NCBI GenBank assembly: GCA_963804595.1 | Contig: CAWDQZ010000019.1 | Coordinates: forward strand, 124,001-188,000 | DNA: 64,000 nucleotides | Origin: DASUPK01 sp963804595 | Lineage (GTDB): Bacteria > Actinomycetota > Thermoleophilia > Solirubrobacterales > 70-9 | Direction of reading: 5' to 3' | Shown: positions 56,936 to 64,000 of the stretch, piece after piece | How positions within the stretch are numbered: the stretch's first letter is position 1 | Layout: every line of letters starts with the position of its first letter | Program-made: the position numbers and the translations under genes | Notes under the pieces: model-generated | Seen by the model: the letters and a program-made list of their open reading frames with translations, nothing else | Told to the model about the DNA's origin: nothing | Database searches by the model: none

Positions 56936-58621
56936 ATGGACGAGGAGAGACTGCTCACCTACCATCGCTTCACGCGCGAGCACGGCGTGAACCGCCCGCT
57001 CTATTGGTTCGCGCGCCTGATTCTCGTCCCCTTCTTCCTCGTCTACTTCCGGCTCGAGCGCATCGGGCGCGAGCACGGCAAGGTGAGAGGACCGCTGATC
57101 GTCGCGGCGAACCACCGCAGCTTCCTCGACCCGTTCGTGATCGGCGCCTCGCTTCCCTGGAGCCGCCCTCTCCTCTACGTCGCCAAGGTCGAGCTGTTCG
57201 AGAAGCGCTGGCACGGCTGGATCTTGAACCGGCTCGGCGCGTACCCGGTGCGCCGCGGGCAGTCCGACGACCAGACCCTGGTCACGTCGCGGCAGGTGCT
57301 CGACCGGGGCGGCGCGATCTGCATCTTCCCCGAGGGAACACGGCACCGGACGGGCTCGCTCGCCCGGCCCAGGCGCGGGTTCGGCCGGCTCGCACTGGAG
57401 ACCGGAGCGGCCGTGCTGCCCGTCGCCGTTCACGGCACCGAGGAGGTCCGGCGCGGCTGGAAGATCCGGCCGAAGAAGGTCAGGGTCCGGTTGGGGCGCG
57501 CTCTCACCTTCCCCCAGACCGAGGACCCGTCCCCGGCGCTCGCGAACTCGGTCGGCGCCCGCGTGTGGCCGGTGATCGAGCTGCAGTGGGAGTGGCTCGG
57601 CGGCCTGCCGCCGCTCCGCAAGGCGGCCGTGATCGGCGCCGGCAGCTGGGGCACCGCGGTCGCGGTGCTGCTCGCGAGGGGCGGCCTCGACGTTCAGCTC
57701 GGAACCCGCACCCCGGAGCGGGCCGAGGAGATGAACGAGACCCGCACGAACGAGCAGTACCTCCCGGGCATCGAGCTTCCCGATTCCCTGACCGTGAAGC
57801 GGGCCGCGGACATCGAGCTGGCGGGCATCGATCTCGTCTGTCTCGCCGTCCCCTCCGCCGCGCTTCCCCAGGCCGTGGGGGCGATCGGCGACCGGGTCGG
57901 TCAGCGCGCCTCGGTCCTGCTGCTCAGCAAGGGCATGGTCGCGCCGATGGCCGCGCTGCCATCCGAGTACGTCTCCGAGCGCGTCCGGGCGCGCGCGATC
58001 GCCTCGCTCGGCGGTCCCGCGCACGCGAGGGAGGCCGTCTCGGGTACGGCCGCGCTCGTTCTGGGCAGCCGCGATCCGGACCTGCGGGATCAGCTCGGCA
58101 GCGTCTTCGACGAGGCCGGGCTGGTCTGCGAGCGCTCCGAGGACATGATCGGGGTGGAGGTGGCCGGCGCGGCCAAGAACGCGGCGGCGCTCGCCGGCGC
58201 GGCGGCTCAGGCACAGGGGATGAACGCCGCCGGCATCGCCACAGCCCAGGTGTGGCGGGAGTGCGTCGCCTACGCGCGTGCCCGCGGCGCGCACCACGAG
58301 ACCTTCGCCGGAATCGCCGGAGTGGGCGACCTGACCGCCACGATCCTTGCCGAGGGCAGCCGCAACCGGCGCGCCGGGGAGCTGCTCGGGCAGGGCACGC
58401 CGGCCGAGCAGATCCCGGGCATCATCGGCCAGGCCTCGGAGGCGCTGGACTCCGTCCCGCTGATCGCGGAGGCGGTGCGGAAATCGGGCATGGCCAGCTC
58501 GGCGCTCGATGGCCTGGCGGGCCTGATCGCCGGAGAGATCTCAGTCGGCGAGTGGATGGCGCGTGTCAGGCAGGCCCAGCGGGCGCAACGCGAGCCGGCG
58601 GCGGGAGGTCGCGCTGCCTGA
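56936..58621 (+). CDS. PlsC-GpsA fusion: acyltransferase + glycerol-3-phosphate dehydrogenase
   Basis: One 561-residue frame joins two phospholipid enzymes. Residues 1-215 are a PlsC-type 1-acyl-glycerol-3-phosphate acyltransferase: membrane helix LILVPFFLVYF (about 28-38), HX4D motif NHRSFLD (H60, D65), FPEGTRHRTG (131-140) and VLPVAVHGTEE. Residues 228-555 are NAD(P)-dependent glycerol-3-phosphate dehydrogenase: dinucleotide loop VIGAGSWGTAVAVLLA (232-247), EQYLPGIELP, LLSKGM, the catalytic-Lys region VAGAAKNAAALAGA (about 408-421) and GIAGVGDLTATILAEGSRNRRAGELL. The linker is short (about 215-228) with no internal stop. The fusion would couple making G3P from dihydroxyacetone phosphate to phosphatidate synthesis at the membrane. 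Confidence 0.93.
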   Translation: MDEERLLTYHRFTREHGVNRPLYWFARLILVPFFLVYFRLERIGREHGKVRGPLIVAANHRSFLDPFVIGASLPWSRPLLYVAKVELFEKRWHGWILNRLGAYPVRRGQSDDQTLVTSRQVLDRGGAICIFPEGTRHRTGSLARPRRGFGRLALETGAAVLPVAVHGTEEVRRGWKIRPKKVRVRLGRALTFPQTEDPSPALANSVGARVWPVIELQWEWLGGLPPLRKAAVIGAGSWGTAVAVLLARGGLDVQLGTRTPERAEEMNETRTNEQYLPGIELPDSLTVKRAADIELAGIDLVCLAVPSAALPQAVGAIGDRVGQRASVLLLSKGMVAPMAALPSEYVSERVRARAIASLGGPAHAREAVSGTAALVLGSRDPDLRDQLGSVFDEAGLVCERSEDMIGVEVAGAAKNAAALAGAAAQAQGMNAAGIATAQVWRECVAYARARGAHHETFAGIAGVGDLTATILAEGSRNRRAGELLGQGTPAEQIPGIIGQASEALDSVPLIAEAVRKSGMASSALDGLAGLIAGEISVGEWMARVRQAQRAQREPAAGGRAA

Positions 58622-58652
58622 TGAGTGAGCGGGCCATGAGTACGCTTGCTGC

Positions 58653-59210
58653 GTGTCCGACTCGGATCAGGGCTCGGCGTCCCCGGAGGAGTCGAAGGCG
58701 GAGCTCGACCGCGCCTTCGAGCGCCTCTATCGCGATCACCTGCGCGACGTCTACTCGTACTCCTACTACCGGATCGGCAACCACCACGACGCCGAGGACG
58801 TCACGGAGCAGGCGTTCCTACAGGCCTACCGGCACTTCGAGCGCGCCCGCCGGGAGTCGAACGGGCGGCCGCTGCGACCGTGGCTCATTCGCATCGCGCA
58901 CAACCTCGCCTCCAACTACCACCGCGACCGGGCGCGCCGCCCGCAGCGCGTCCTCGAAGAGTCCGAGCCGATCGCGGCGCCGCACGGCACCGAGCGGATC
59001 GTCGAGGGGCGGGAGGAGCTGAAGAGCGTCATGGACCACCTCCAACGCCTCCCCGACGACCGGCGCGACGCGCTGATCATGCGCTTCGCGCTCGCCATGG
59101 ACAACCGGGAGATCGCCAGGGCCCTCGGCCGCTCCGACGGGGCGACGAAGGTGCTGATCCACCGCGCTATCAAGCAGCTCGAGGAGGAGATGAGCGCCGA
59201 TGGCAGCTGA
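58653..59210 (+). CDS. ECF-type RNA polymerase sigma factor
   Basis: A 185-residue two-domain sigma factor. Region 2 (about 20-85): FERLYRDHLRDVYSYSYYRIGNHHDAEDVTEQAFLQAYRHFER with the core-binding DAEDVTEQAF, and RPLRPWLIRIAHNLASNYHRDRAR. Region 4 (about 128-180): LKSVMDHLQRLPDDRRDALIMRFALAMDNREIARALGRSDGATKVLIHRAIKQLEEE with the -35 HTH. GTG start, 31 bases after the PlsC-GpsA gene. The next gene overlaps its end by 11 bases and encodes a membrane protein that may be its anti-sigma factor. The signal is unknown. Confidence 0.93.
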   Translation: MSDSDQGSASPEESKAELDRAFERLYRDHLRDVYSYSYYRIGNHHDAEDVTEQAFLQAYRHFERARRESNGRPLRPWLIRIAHNLASNYHRDRARRPQRVLEESEPIAAPHGTERIVEGREELKSVMDHLQRLPDDRRDALIMRFALAMDNREIARALGRSDGATKVLIHRAIKQLEEEMSADGS

Positions 59211-59562
59211 GCCGACCCGGGACGTCGAGAACCTGCTTCGTTCCGCTCTGCGTCCGATCGAGCCGCCCGAGAACCTCGCCGGCCGGGTCGAGGAGACGCT
59301 GAACGCGGTGACCGAGGCGGCGGCGGAGGAGCTCTCGGCCTGGGCCGAGGAGCTCTCCGAGTCAGAGCTTCGCTCGTTGCGCGATCCGCGCAACTGGGTC
59401 CGGCCCGCCGCGGCGATCGCCGCGGGCGGCGTCGCGGCGGGTGGGCTGGTCCTCGTCGAGCTCCGCCGCCGAGGCGGCAAGCGGTCCTCTCGCCTATCGA
59501 GTCTCGCGGACCAGGTCTCGGACATCGCGGATCAGGTCAGAGGCCAGGTCCGGAACCGCTAG
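59200..59562 (+). CDS. single-pass membrane protein, possible anti-sigma factor
   Basis: A 120-residue protein with a cytoplasmic helical N-terminal part (ENLLRSALRPIEPPENLAGRVEETLNAV), one transmembrane helix (about 68-88, PAAAIAAGGVAAGGLVLVEL) and a short basic C-terminal part. It overlaps the ECF sigma gene by 11 bases, so the two are translated together. The location and topology suggest an anti-sigma factor, although no HxxxCxxC zinc motif is present. It converges on the DUF4383 gene with a 4-base overlap. Confidence 0.72.
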   Translation: MAAEPTRDVENLLRSALRPIEPPENLAGRVEETLNAVTEAAAEELSAWAEELSESELRSLRDPRNWVRPAAAIAAGGVAAGGLVLVELRRRGGKRSSRLSSLADQVSDIADQVRGQVRNR

Positions 59563-59999
59563 GTCGCCGGGGCTGCTCGAGTCACCGGGCGCGAGGCGTA
59601 GAAGGCGATCACGCCGGTGATGCCCAGGATCAGGTGCAGGACGTTGTCCTCGTTGTTCACGGGGACCAGCCTGAACAGGGTGTCGTTCTCCGCGATGAAC
59701 CCGATGCCGCTCTTGCTGGTCGCAATGAACCCCAGGACGCAGAGGACGATGTAGAGGATCCCCACGAATAGGGCCGCGCCCCTGGCGGCTGATCCGGCGC
59801 AGATCAGGAGGAGCGCCCCGATCGCGATGTGGACCAGGTTGTGCCAGCCGTTCACCGAGAGGACGCCGAACACGTCCTCGGTCCTGATCGAGTCTCCGGT
59901 CGCGAAGCTCGCCTCGTAGAAGAAGCCGATCATTCCGGCAATCACGAGCACCGCGCCCACCAGCAGGCAGTAGAGCCTTGCTGGGCTTGCTTCCTCCAT
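59559..59999 (-). CDS. DUF4383 membrane protein
   Basis: A 146-residue integral membrane protein with four helices: LYCLLVGAVLVIAGMIGFFY, NLVHIAIGALLLICAG, LFVGILYIVLCVLGFIA and NVLHLILGITGVIAFYA. The pattern HNLVHxxxG and NVLHLxLG is typical of DUF4383. Function unknown. ATG 59999 follows a strong AAGGAGG site (60001-60011 region). On the minus strand TTGACT near 60067-60072 and TACGAG about 18 bases on may be its promoter. It diverges from the second ECF sigma gene. Confidence 0.9.
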   Translation of the reverse strand: MEEASPARLYCLLVGAVLVIAGMIGFFYEASFATGDSIRTEDVFGVLSVNGWHNLVHIAIGALLLICAGSAARGAALFVGILYIVLCVLGFIATSKSGIGFIAENDTLFRLVPVNNEDNVLHLILGITGVIAFYASRPVTRAAPAT

Positions 60000-60095
60000 G
60001 CGTTCCTCCTTGAGCTACATGATCCAAATTGCTGAACCGCTCGTAGCCACATTCGTGGGGGGCAGTCAAGTAGATCACCCGAGTCGGCCAAAGAG

Positions 60096-60668
60096 ATGAC
60101 CCGAGCTGAGCTCCAGCGCCTCGCGGACGAGGACCTGATGCCCCTGGTCGCGCGCCAGGACGCGCTCGCGTTCGAGGTCTTCTACGACCGGCAGGCCGGT
60201 GCTGCGTATTCGCTCGCCTACCGGATCGTCGGCAGCCGCACCGCGGCCGAGGATGTCACCCAGGAGGCGCTGCTCTCGATCTGGCGAAGCGGAGCCCGCT
60301 ACGACCGCGCCCGCGGCAGCGTGCGCGCCTGGACCCTGGGCATCGTGCGAAACCGGGCGATCGACCTGCTCCGCAAGGAGTCCGGCCGCTCGCCGAAACT
60401 GGCCGCCGGAGGTGACGAGATCCTCGAGCGGCGCGCGGCGGAGGAGCTCACCGACGCCGAGGCGGTCCGGCGCGAGACCGCCCAGGAGGTTCGCGGCGCG
60501 ATCGAGGAGCTTCCCAGCGACCAGTCCCGGGTGATCCAGCTCGCCTACTTCGGCGGCTTCAGCCACTCCGAGATCGCGGAGATGCTGAACGAACCGCTCG
60601 GGACCATCAAGGGGCGGATGCGACTTGCGATGGACAAGATCAGAGTGACCCTGGCGGAGGGCCTGTGA
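60096..60668 (+). CDS. ECF sigma factor, SigK/RskA-associated type
   Basis: A 190-residue ECF sigma factor. Region 2 (about 24-90): AFEVFYDRQAGAAYSLAYRIVGSRTAAEDVTQEALLSIWRSGARYDRARGSVRAWTLGIVRNRAIDLLRKE, key words AAEDVTQEALLSIW and RGSVRAWTLGIVRNRAIDLLR. Region 4 (about 128-180): IEELPSDQSRVIQLAYFGGFSHSEIAEMLNEPLGTIKGRMRLAMDKIR. These features match the SigK-like ECF19 group. Its stop overlaps the start of an RskA-type anti-sigma gene (GTGA). Confidence 0.94.
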   Translation: MTRAELQRLADEDLMPLVARQDALAFEVFYDRQAGAAYSLAYRIVGSRTAAEDVTQEALLSIWRSGARYDRARGSVRAWTLGIVRNRAIDLLRKESGRSPKLAAGGDEILERRAAEELTDAEAVRRETAQEVRGAIEELPSDQSRVIQLAYFGGFSHSEIAEMLNEPLGTIKGRMRLAMDKIRVTLAEGL

Positions 60669-61363
60669 ACGGCGAGCATCCCGACAGGGACGATCTCGTC
60701 GCCTTCGCGCTGGGCGCGCTCGAGCCCGAGGAGGAGCGGCTGGTGGAGGCGCACGCGTCGAGCTGCGCCCGCTGCATCCGCGAGCTCGAGGCGCTCGTCC
60801 CGGCCGTGGGGGTGCTCGGCGAGTCGGTGGAGCAGCTCGAGCCACCGCCCGAGCTGCGCGAGCGCGTGTTCGCCGAGGTGCGCGCCGACGTCCAGCGGTA
60901 CGCAGCCGAGCGTGAGAGCTCCGCTCCGCCCCGGCCACCGCGGCGGGGCTGGCGCGGGCTGTTCGCGCGGCCGGCTTTCGCCGTCGGGCTGGCCATCGTG
61001 GTCGCCGCCGTCGGCGGCTACTTGATCGCGGGAAGCAACGGGGGCGGCGGCGCCGAGCAGACGACGGTGCCGGTGGTCGCGCAGCAGGGGATCGGCGGCA
61101 GCCTGGCCGTGGACGAGAACTCCTCGATGCTCGACCTGCATGGGCTCGGCCAGCTCAAGGGCGACGAGGTCTACCAGGTGTGGGTCGCCGAAGGACAGAG
61201 CGTGAAGCCCTCCTCCAACTTCATCCCGGATGCGAACGGCAGGGCGATGACCGCGGTCGATGGGCACCTCACCCAGGGGACCAGGGTGATGGTGACCCGG
61301 GAGCCCCATCCCGGCAGCAGCACGCCCACTCCGCCGATACTGCTCAGCGCCACCGTCCAGTAG
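60665..61363 (+). CDS. RskA-like anti-sigma factor
   Basis: A 232-residue membrane anti-sigma factor. The cytoplasmic zinc-binding ZAS domain (1-75) has the HxxxCxxC motif in EAHASSCARCIRELE (about 29-43). One transmembrane helix at about 104-121 (FAVGLAIVVAAVGGYLIAG) is followed by an extracytoplasmic RskA-C domain with GLGQLKGDEVYQVWVAEGQSV (about 161-181) and TRVMVTREPHPGSSTPTPPILLSATV. It should hold the upstream sigma factor inactive until proteolysis; a rhomboid protease gene lies 66 bases downstream. Confidence 0.94.
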   Translation: MNGEHPDRDDLVAFALGALEPEEERLVEAHASSCARCIRELEALVPAVGVLGESVEQLEPPPELRERVFAEVRADVQRYAAERESSAPPRPPRRGWRGLFARPAFAVGLAIVVAAVGGYLIAGSNGGGGAEQTTVPVVAQQGIGGSLAVDENSSMLDLHGLGQLKGDEVYQVWVAEGQSVKPSSNFIPDANGRAMTAVDGHLTQGTRVMVTREPHPGSSTPTPPILLSATVQ

Positions 61364-61429
61364 ATCCGGCGACGGCGTCTGTGGCCGCCGAACGTGGGCC
61401 GACGCCAGGCTGTCACTACCCTCAGCTCG

Positions 61430-62272
61430 ATGGAGGCGAGCACCCAGCAGCGCCAGACCTGTTACCGACACCCCAACAGGGAGACGGGCGTCTCCTGCTC
61501 GAATTGCGGCCGGCCGATCTGCCCCGACTGCATGACCTCGACTCCTGTCGGGATGCGCTGTCCGGATTGCGCGCGGCAGACGACCAAGGTGAGGGCCGGG
61601 GCGGGGGCGTTCAGCACGACCTCCGGGAAGATGCCGGCCACGATCGCGCTGATCGCCATCAACGTGATCATCTTCGTCATCGAGCTGGCGGGCGGCGGGA
61701 CCAGCTCATTCAGCGGCGGCGGATCGGTGATCCACGATTTCGGCCTGCGTGGACCCGACGTCGCCAGCGGAGACTGGTGGCGGGTGATCACCGGTGGGTT
61801 CCTGCATGCCGGGTTCCTCCACCTGCTGCTCAACATGTACGTCCTCTACGTGGCGGGGAGCATCCTCGAGCCCGGGATCGGCACGCCGCGATTCCTCGGG
61901 ATCTACTTCGTCTCCCTGATCGCCGGCTCACTCGGCGCGCTGCTCGTGGATCCCAACTCGCTCACGGTCGGGGCGTCCGGCGCGATCTTCGGGCTGATGG
62001 CCGCCGTCGTCGTCATCGCGCGCGGCCGTGGGGTCGAGCAGCTCGCCTCCCAGTTCGGCCTCTTCATCGTCCTCAACCTGGTGCTGACCTTCTCGATCTC
62101 GGGGATCTCGGTCGGCGGCCACATCGGCGGGTTGATCGGGGGCGCGGTGGCCGCCGGGCTGGTGCTCTTCGTCGAGCGCCGGATGGGCGGTCGCACGGGC
62201 TTCGGCCTCGAGCTGGCCGGCATCCTCCTGATGATCGCGGCGACGTTCGCCGGCGCCCTCTTGGTCGTCTAG
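61430..62272 (+). CDS. rhomboid-family intramembrane serine protease with zinc-ribbon N-terminus
   Basis: ATG 61430 gives 280 residues. Residues 8-60 carry a B-box-like zinc-binding part (CYRHPNRETGVSCSNCGRPICPDCMTSTPVGMRCPDCAR: Cys and His pairs). Residues 70-280 are a six-helix rhomboid domain: the L1-region GDWWRVITGGFLHAGFLHLLLNMYVLY (about 113-140, with HxxxN), catalytic Ser184 in GASGAIFG and the catalytic His in GGHIGGLIGG (about 231). It cleaves transmembrane helices. It lies after the sigma/anti-sigma pair; a role in cutting the anti-sigma is possible but unproven. It converges on the next gene by a 4-base overlap. Confidence 0.94.
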   Translation: MEASTQQRQTCYRHPNRETGVSCSNCGRPICPDCMTSTPVGMRCPDCARQTTKVRAGAGAFSTTSGKMPATIALIAINVIIFVIELAGGGTSSFSGGGSVIHDFGLRGPDVASGDWWRVITGGFLHAGFLHLLLNMYVLYVAGSILEPGIGTPRFLGIYFVSLIAGSLGALLVDPNSLTVGASGAIFGLMAAVVVIARGRGVEQLASQFGLFIVLNLVLTFSISGISVGGHIGGLIGGAVAAGLVLFVERRMGGRTGFGLELAGILLMIAATFAGALLVV

Positions 62273-62721
62273 TCGTCGATCGCCATCAACGCGCTCTCGT
62301 ACTGGGCGCGTTCGAAGGTGAACGGGCCGAAGCCGTCGTAGTCCCAGCCGGGACGGGTGGGCTGCTCGAACTCGCCCCAGGTGACGGTGTCGTCGGTGAC
62401 CGTGATCCGGGCCATCAGAGGCGAGCAACCGACCTCACCGCATCCGCACCCGAGCAGCGCCGTCTTGCCGTCGGAGTCCTCGAACATCGCAGTGCCCTGG
62501 CCGCCCAGGAACTGGCCGGCGAGATCGACGCGCATATAGCCGGCCACCAAACCGATGTAGTTGCCGGCGACGTCCTCCTCGTCGTCCGCCTGGGCCGAAG
62601 GCAGCTCGGCCTCGCGAACCAGGTCCGGCAGCTCGACGCCGTTGACCTCGATCCTGATCTGCCGCAGACCATCGGGGAAATCCTCGCCGGCGGGTGCGAA
62701 CTCGAAGGCGATCTCGTCCAC
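62269..62721 (-). CDS. hypothetical protein with Cys cluster
   Basis: A 150-residue cytoplasmic protein of a type found in actinobacteria but with no known role. Visible are GYMRVDLAGQFLGGQGTAMF, a tight Cys group LLGCGCGEVGCSPL (about 90-103), TVTWGEFEQPTRPGWDYDGFGPFTF (about 111-135) and an acidic N-terminus. The Cys triplet could bind zinc or iron. It lies 81 bases downstream of the SRPBCC gene on the same strand. Confidence 0.78.
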   Translation of the reverse strand: MDEIAFEFAPAGEDFPDGLRQIRIEVNGVELPDLVREAELPSAQADDEEDVAGNYIGLVAGYMRVDLAGQFLGGQGTAMFEDSDGKTALLGCGCGEVGCSPLMARITVTDDTVTWGEFEQPTRPGWDYDGFGPFTFERAQYESALMAIDD

Positions 62722-62802
62722 GGCTTGATGATTGCGAATCGGGCGACCAGGACGCGGGGCGACCGGCGTCGCCTCCGGACGCGCAGACCCGATGGACCGC
62801 CG

Positions 62803-63675
62803 TCAGCGCCGGTGGTGATCGCTTGGGTCGCCGCCCAGGAGCCGGCCGGTCCGGCTGCGAAGGGCGCCTGCCATCCCGCGCCCCGCTCCAACCGCCCGCC
62901 GCGCCGCGCCGAACCCGGCCTCCGCCGCGCCGCCGCCGACGTCCTGGGCCGTGCGGACGCCGCGACGGGCGACCCGGCGCCCGATCGAGGCGGCCTCGCC
63001 GACGATCACTCCAGGCAGCTCCGCCACCGAGTGCGAGCCGTCCGAGCCCCAGTCGTCGGCCGTCGGCGTGGCCGGGTCGGCCGCCGACGGGCGCTCCGGT
63101 CTCTTGATCCCGATCTGCTCGGCGAACCTCGCCTCGCGTTCGGCCGACGCGGTCTCGCTCTGCCCCGCGGTGGGTGTCTCTGGAGGCCGATCGGCGGCTG
63201 GCGGCTCGTCGCGTCGCGTGGCAGGCGCCGAGGCGGCCCGTCGCTCGGCCTCGCGCTTCAGGTCCTCGACAGACGCCTTCAGAGTGGACTTGTGGGCGCG
63301 CCGCGCCACCGGGCCCGGCAGCGGGATGCCCACCTCGAGGCCAAACCTGTAGGTCGCGCGGGTGCGATCGCCGCCGAGGTCCTCGAAGAGGTAGTCCCCG
63401 TCGGCATCGTTGATCCCGTTGCCCTCGACGAAGTCCCATTCGATCCGGGTCGGCTCGTCATAGCGGTAGTCGAGCGTGTAGTTGACCTTTCGCACCTTCG
63501 CGTCGACGACGAGGCGGACCCGCTTGCCCCGCCCCTGTTCATCCCAGTCGAGCACCTCGGTGTCGACCACCGCGCTCTGCCAGGACGGGAACGTCTCGTA
63601 GTCGGTGATGGCGTCGAAGCAGGTCTGGATCGGCGCGGCGATCTCGACGGTGTGCTCGGCCCAGTTGAGCCCCAT
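62803..63675 (-). CDS. SRPBCC protein with disordered C-terminal half
   Basis: A 290-residue protein. Residues 3-150 form a START/polyketide-cyclase-like domain (AEHTVEIAAPIQTCFDAITDYETFPSWQSAVVDTEVLDWDEQGRG, key words PIQTCFDAITDYETFPSW; then RIEWDFVEGNGINDADGDYLFED and the C-terminal helix STLKASVEDLKREAERR). Residues 150-290 are Pro/Ala/Arg-rich and low complexity (PPAADRPPETPTAGQSE and similar) with no known domain; such tails may mediate interaction or be disordered. Binding of a hydrophobic ligand is expected from the fold. The 5' neighbour gene begins beyond the window. Confidence 0.83.
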   Translation of the reverse strand: MGLNWAEHTVEIAAPIQTCFDAITDYETFPSWQSAVVDTEVLDWDEQGRGKRVRLVVDAKVRKVNYTLDYRYDEPTRIEWDFVEGNGINDADGDYLFEDLGGDRTRATYRFGLEVGIPLPGPVARRAHKSTLKASVEDLKREAERRAASAPATRRDEPPAADRPPETPTAGQSETASAEREARFAEQIGIKRPERPSAADPATPTADDWGSDGSHSVAELPGVIVGEAASIGRRVARRGVRTAQDVGGGAAEAGFGAARRAVGAGRGMAGALRSRTGRLLGGDPSDHHRR

Positions 63676-63692
63676 CTCTCTTCTCCTCCTCG

Positions 63693-64000
63693 CTAGGAGC
63701 GCCCCGCCGGCGCGCCGAGGGACACCGGTTCGAAGGCAACCCCTTCGGGGGAGCCAACCCTATCCGGGTGAAGCAGATGGGCGAGCAGTTCGGTGCCCTC
63801 GACGAGCCGCGGCCCGGGCCGCGAGAAGGAGGCGGCGGCATCCACCGCCCAGATCCGGTCGGCACCGATGGCGGCCACGTCGCCAGCGTGGCTCTCCACC
63901 TCGTCGCGGGCGAGGCGGGCATCCCAGCCACATGGCATCGCCACGATCACCGCCGGCCGCGAGCTGACGAGCTCCTGCCAGTCCGCCGTGCGTGACTTCG
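63693..64000 (-). CDS. TroA/BtuF-like substrate-binding protein, C-terminal part
   Basis: The last 102 codons of a gene that starts beyond the window's right edge. The sequence TADWQELVSSRPAVIVAMPCGWDARLARDE (about the first 30 visible residues) and GADRIWAVDAAASFSRPGPRLVEGTELLAHLLHP matches the C-terminal lobe of cobalamin or iron-siderophore binding proteins of the TroA/BtuF fold. Here RPGPRLVEG is the characteristic late motif. The N-terminus and any signal peptide are not visible, so cytoplasmic or lipoprotein form cannot be decided. It is 17 bases upstream of the SRPBCC gene and on the same strand. Confidence 0.82.
   Translation of the reverse strand, partial: KSRTADWQELVSSRPAVIVAMPCGWDARLARDEVESHAGDVAAIGADRIWAVDAAASFSRPGPRLVEGTELLAHLLHPDRVGSPEGVAFEPVSLGAPAGRS

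Noticed and set aside
55766..58297. An 843-codon minus-strand open frame
   Set aside because: It covers the tRNA, the dehydrogenase and the PlsC-GpsA fusion in antisense and has no domain content.

Overview
The window is dense, GC-rich bacterial chromosome. Starts are mostly GTG, ATG or TTG, genes often overlap by 1-4 bases, and there are no rRNA genes, insertion sequences, phage genes or CRISPR arrays. Gene content (CarD, RskA-type anti-sigma factor, MerR-adenylyl cyclase, many SRPBCC, SCP-2 and alpha/beta-hydrolase proteins, a SigH-like factor without sporulation genes) suggests a high-GC actinobacterium, probably outside the classical Actinomycetes; Thermoleophilia/Solirubrobacterales is my best guess. 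This is inference, because no 16S gene is present.

The backbone is a run of housekeeping genes in almost the order known from Bacillus subtilis: tilS-hpt-ftsH (7.1-11.1 kb), folP-folB-folK (11.5-14.1), coaX-dus (14.6-16.3), greA-lysS (18.1-20.1), clpC (21.9-24.4), radA-disA-carD-ispD (34.9-38.8), ispF (43.8), cysS-rlmB (49.7-51.7) and a sigH-like factor (54.1-54.8). Lineage-specific genes are inserted between these blocks.

1-5.6 kb: MFS transporter end, a three-domain secreted cell-wall hydrolase, purine nucleoside phosphorylase and a small SCP-2-like protein. 5.6-7.1 kb: a promoter with a structured leader ahead of a MerR/class III adenylyl cyclase fusion. 11-14.6 kb: folate genes, an epoxide-hydrolase-like enzyme and a decayed, rearranged glutathione S-transferase relic. 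16.4-18 kb: a secreted P-domain protein and an alpha/beta hydrolase.

25.0-30.8 kb: the most distinctive accessory block. Five co-directional genes encode a secreted DUF4331 protein, a membrane-anchored TPR protein, a NicO-type Ni/Co transporter with an extracytoplasmic EF-hand domain, a Fur-family regulator and a second Ni/Co transporter. A perfect inverted repeat sits just before the first gene and a strong hairpin lies between the first two. I infer a metal-responsive uptake or homeostasis operon.

30.4-49.6 kb: M3 oligopeptidase with an abnormal 3' end, aldo/keto reductase, RadA/DisA/CarD/IspD, Kup (DisA makes c-di-AMP, which controls K+ uptake in other Gram-positives), PHP phosphoesterases, IspF, acyl-CoA synthetase, coiled-coil, SRPBCC, acyltransferase and an SCP-2/hydrolase fusion. 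51.7-54.8 kb: a MarR-regulated redox cluster and SigH. 54.8-64 kb: tRNA-Thr, polyol-type dehydrogenase, a PlsC-GpsA fusion, two ECF sigma/membrane-partner pairs, rhomboid protease, SRPBCC protein and the 3' end of a TroA/BtuF-like binding protein.

Several genes (folK, carD, the coiled-coil gene at 46 kb, the methyltransferase at 34.3 kb) seem to need CTG, ATT or ATC starts, which automated gene callers would miss.
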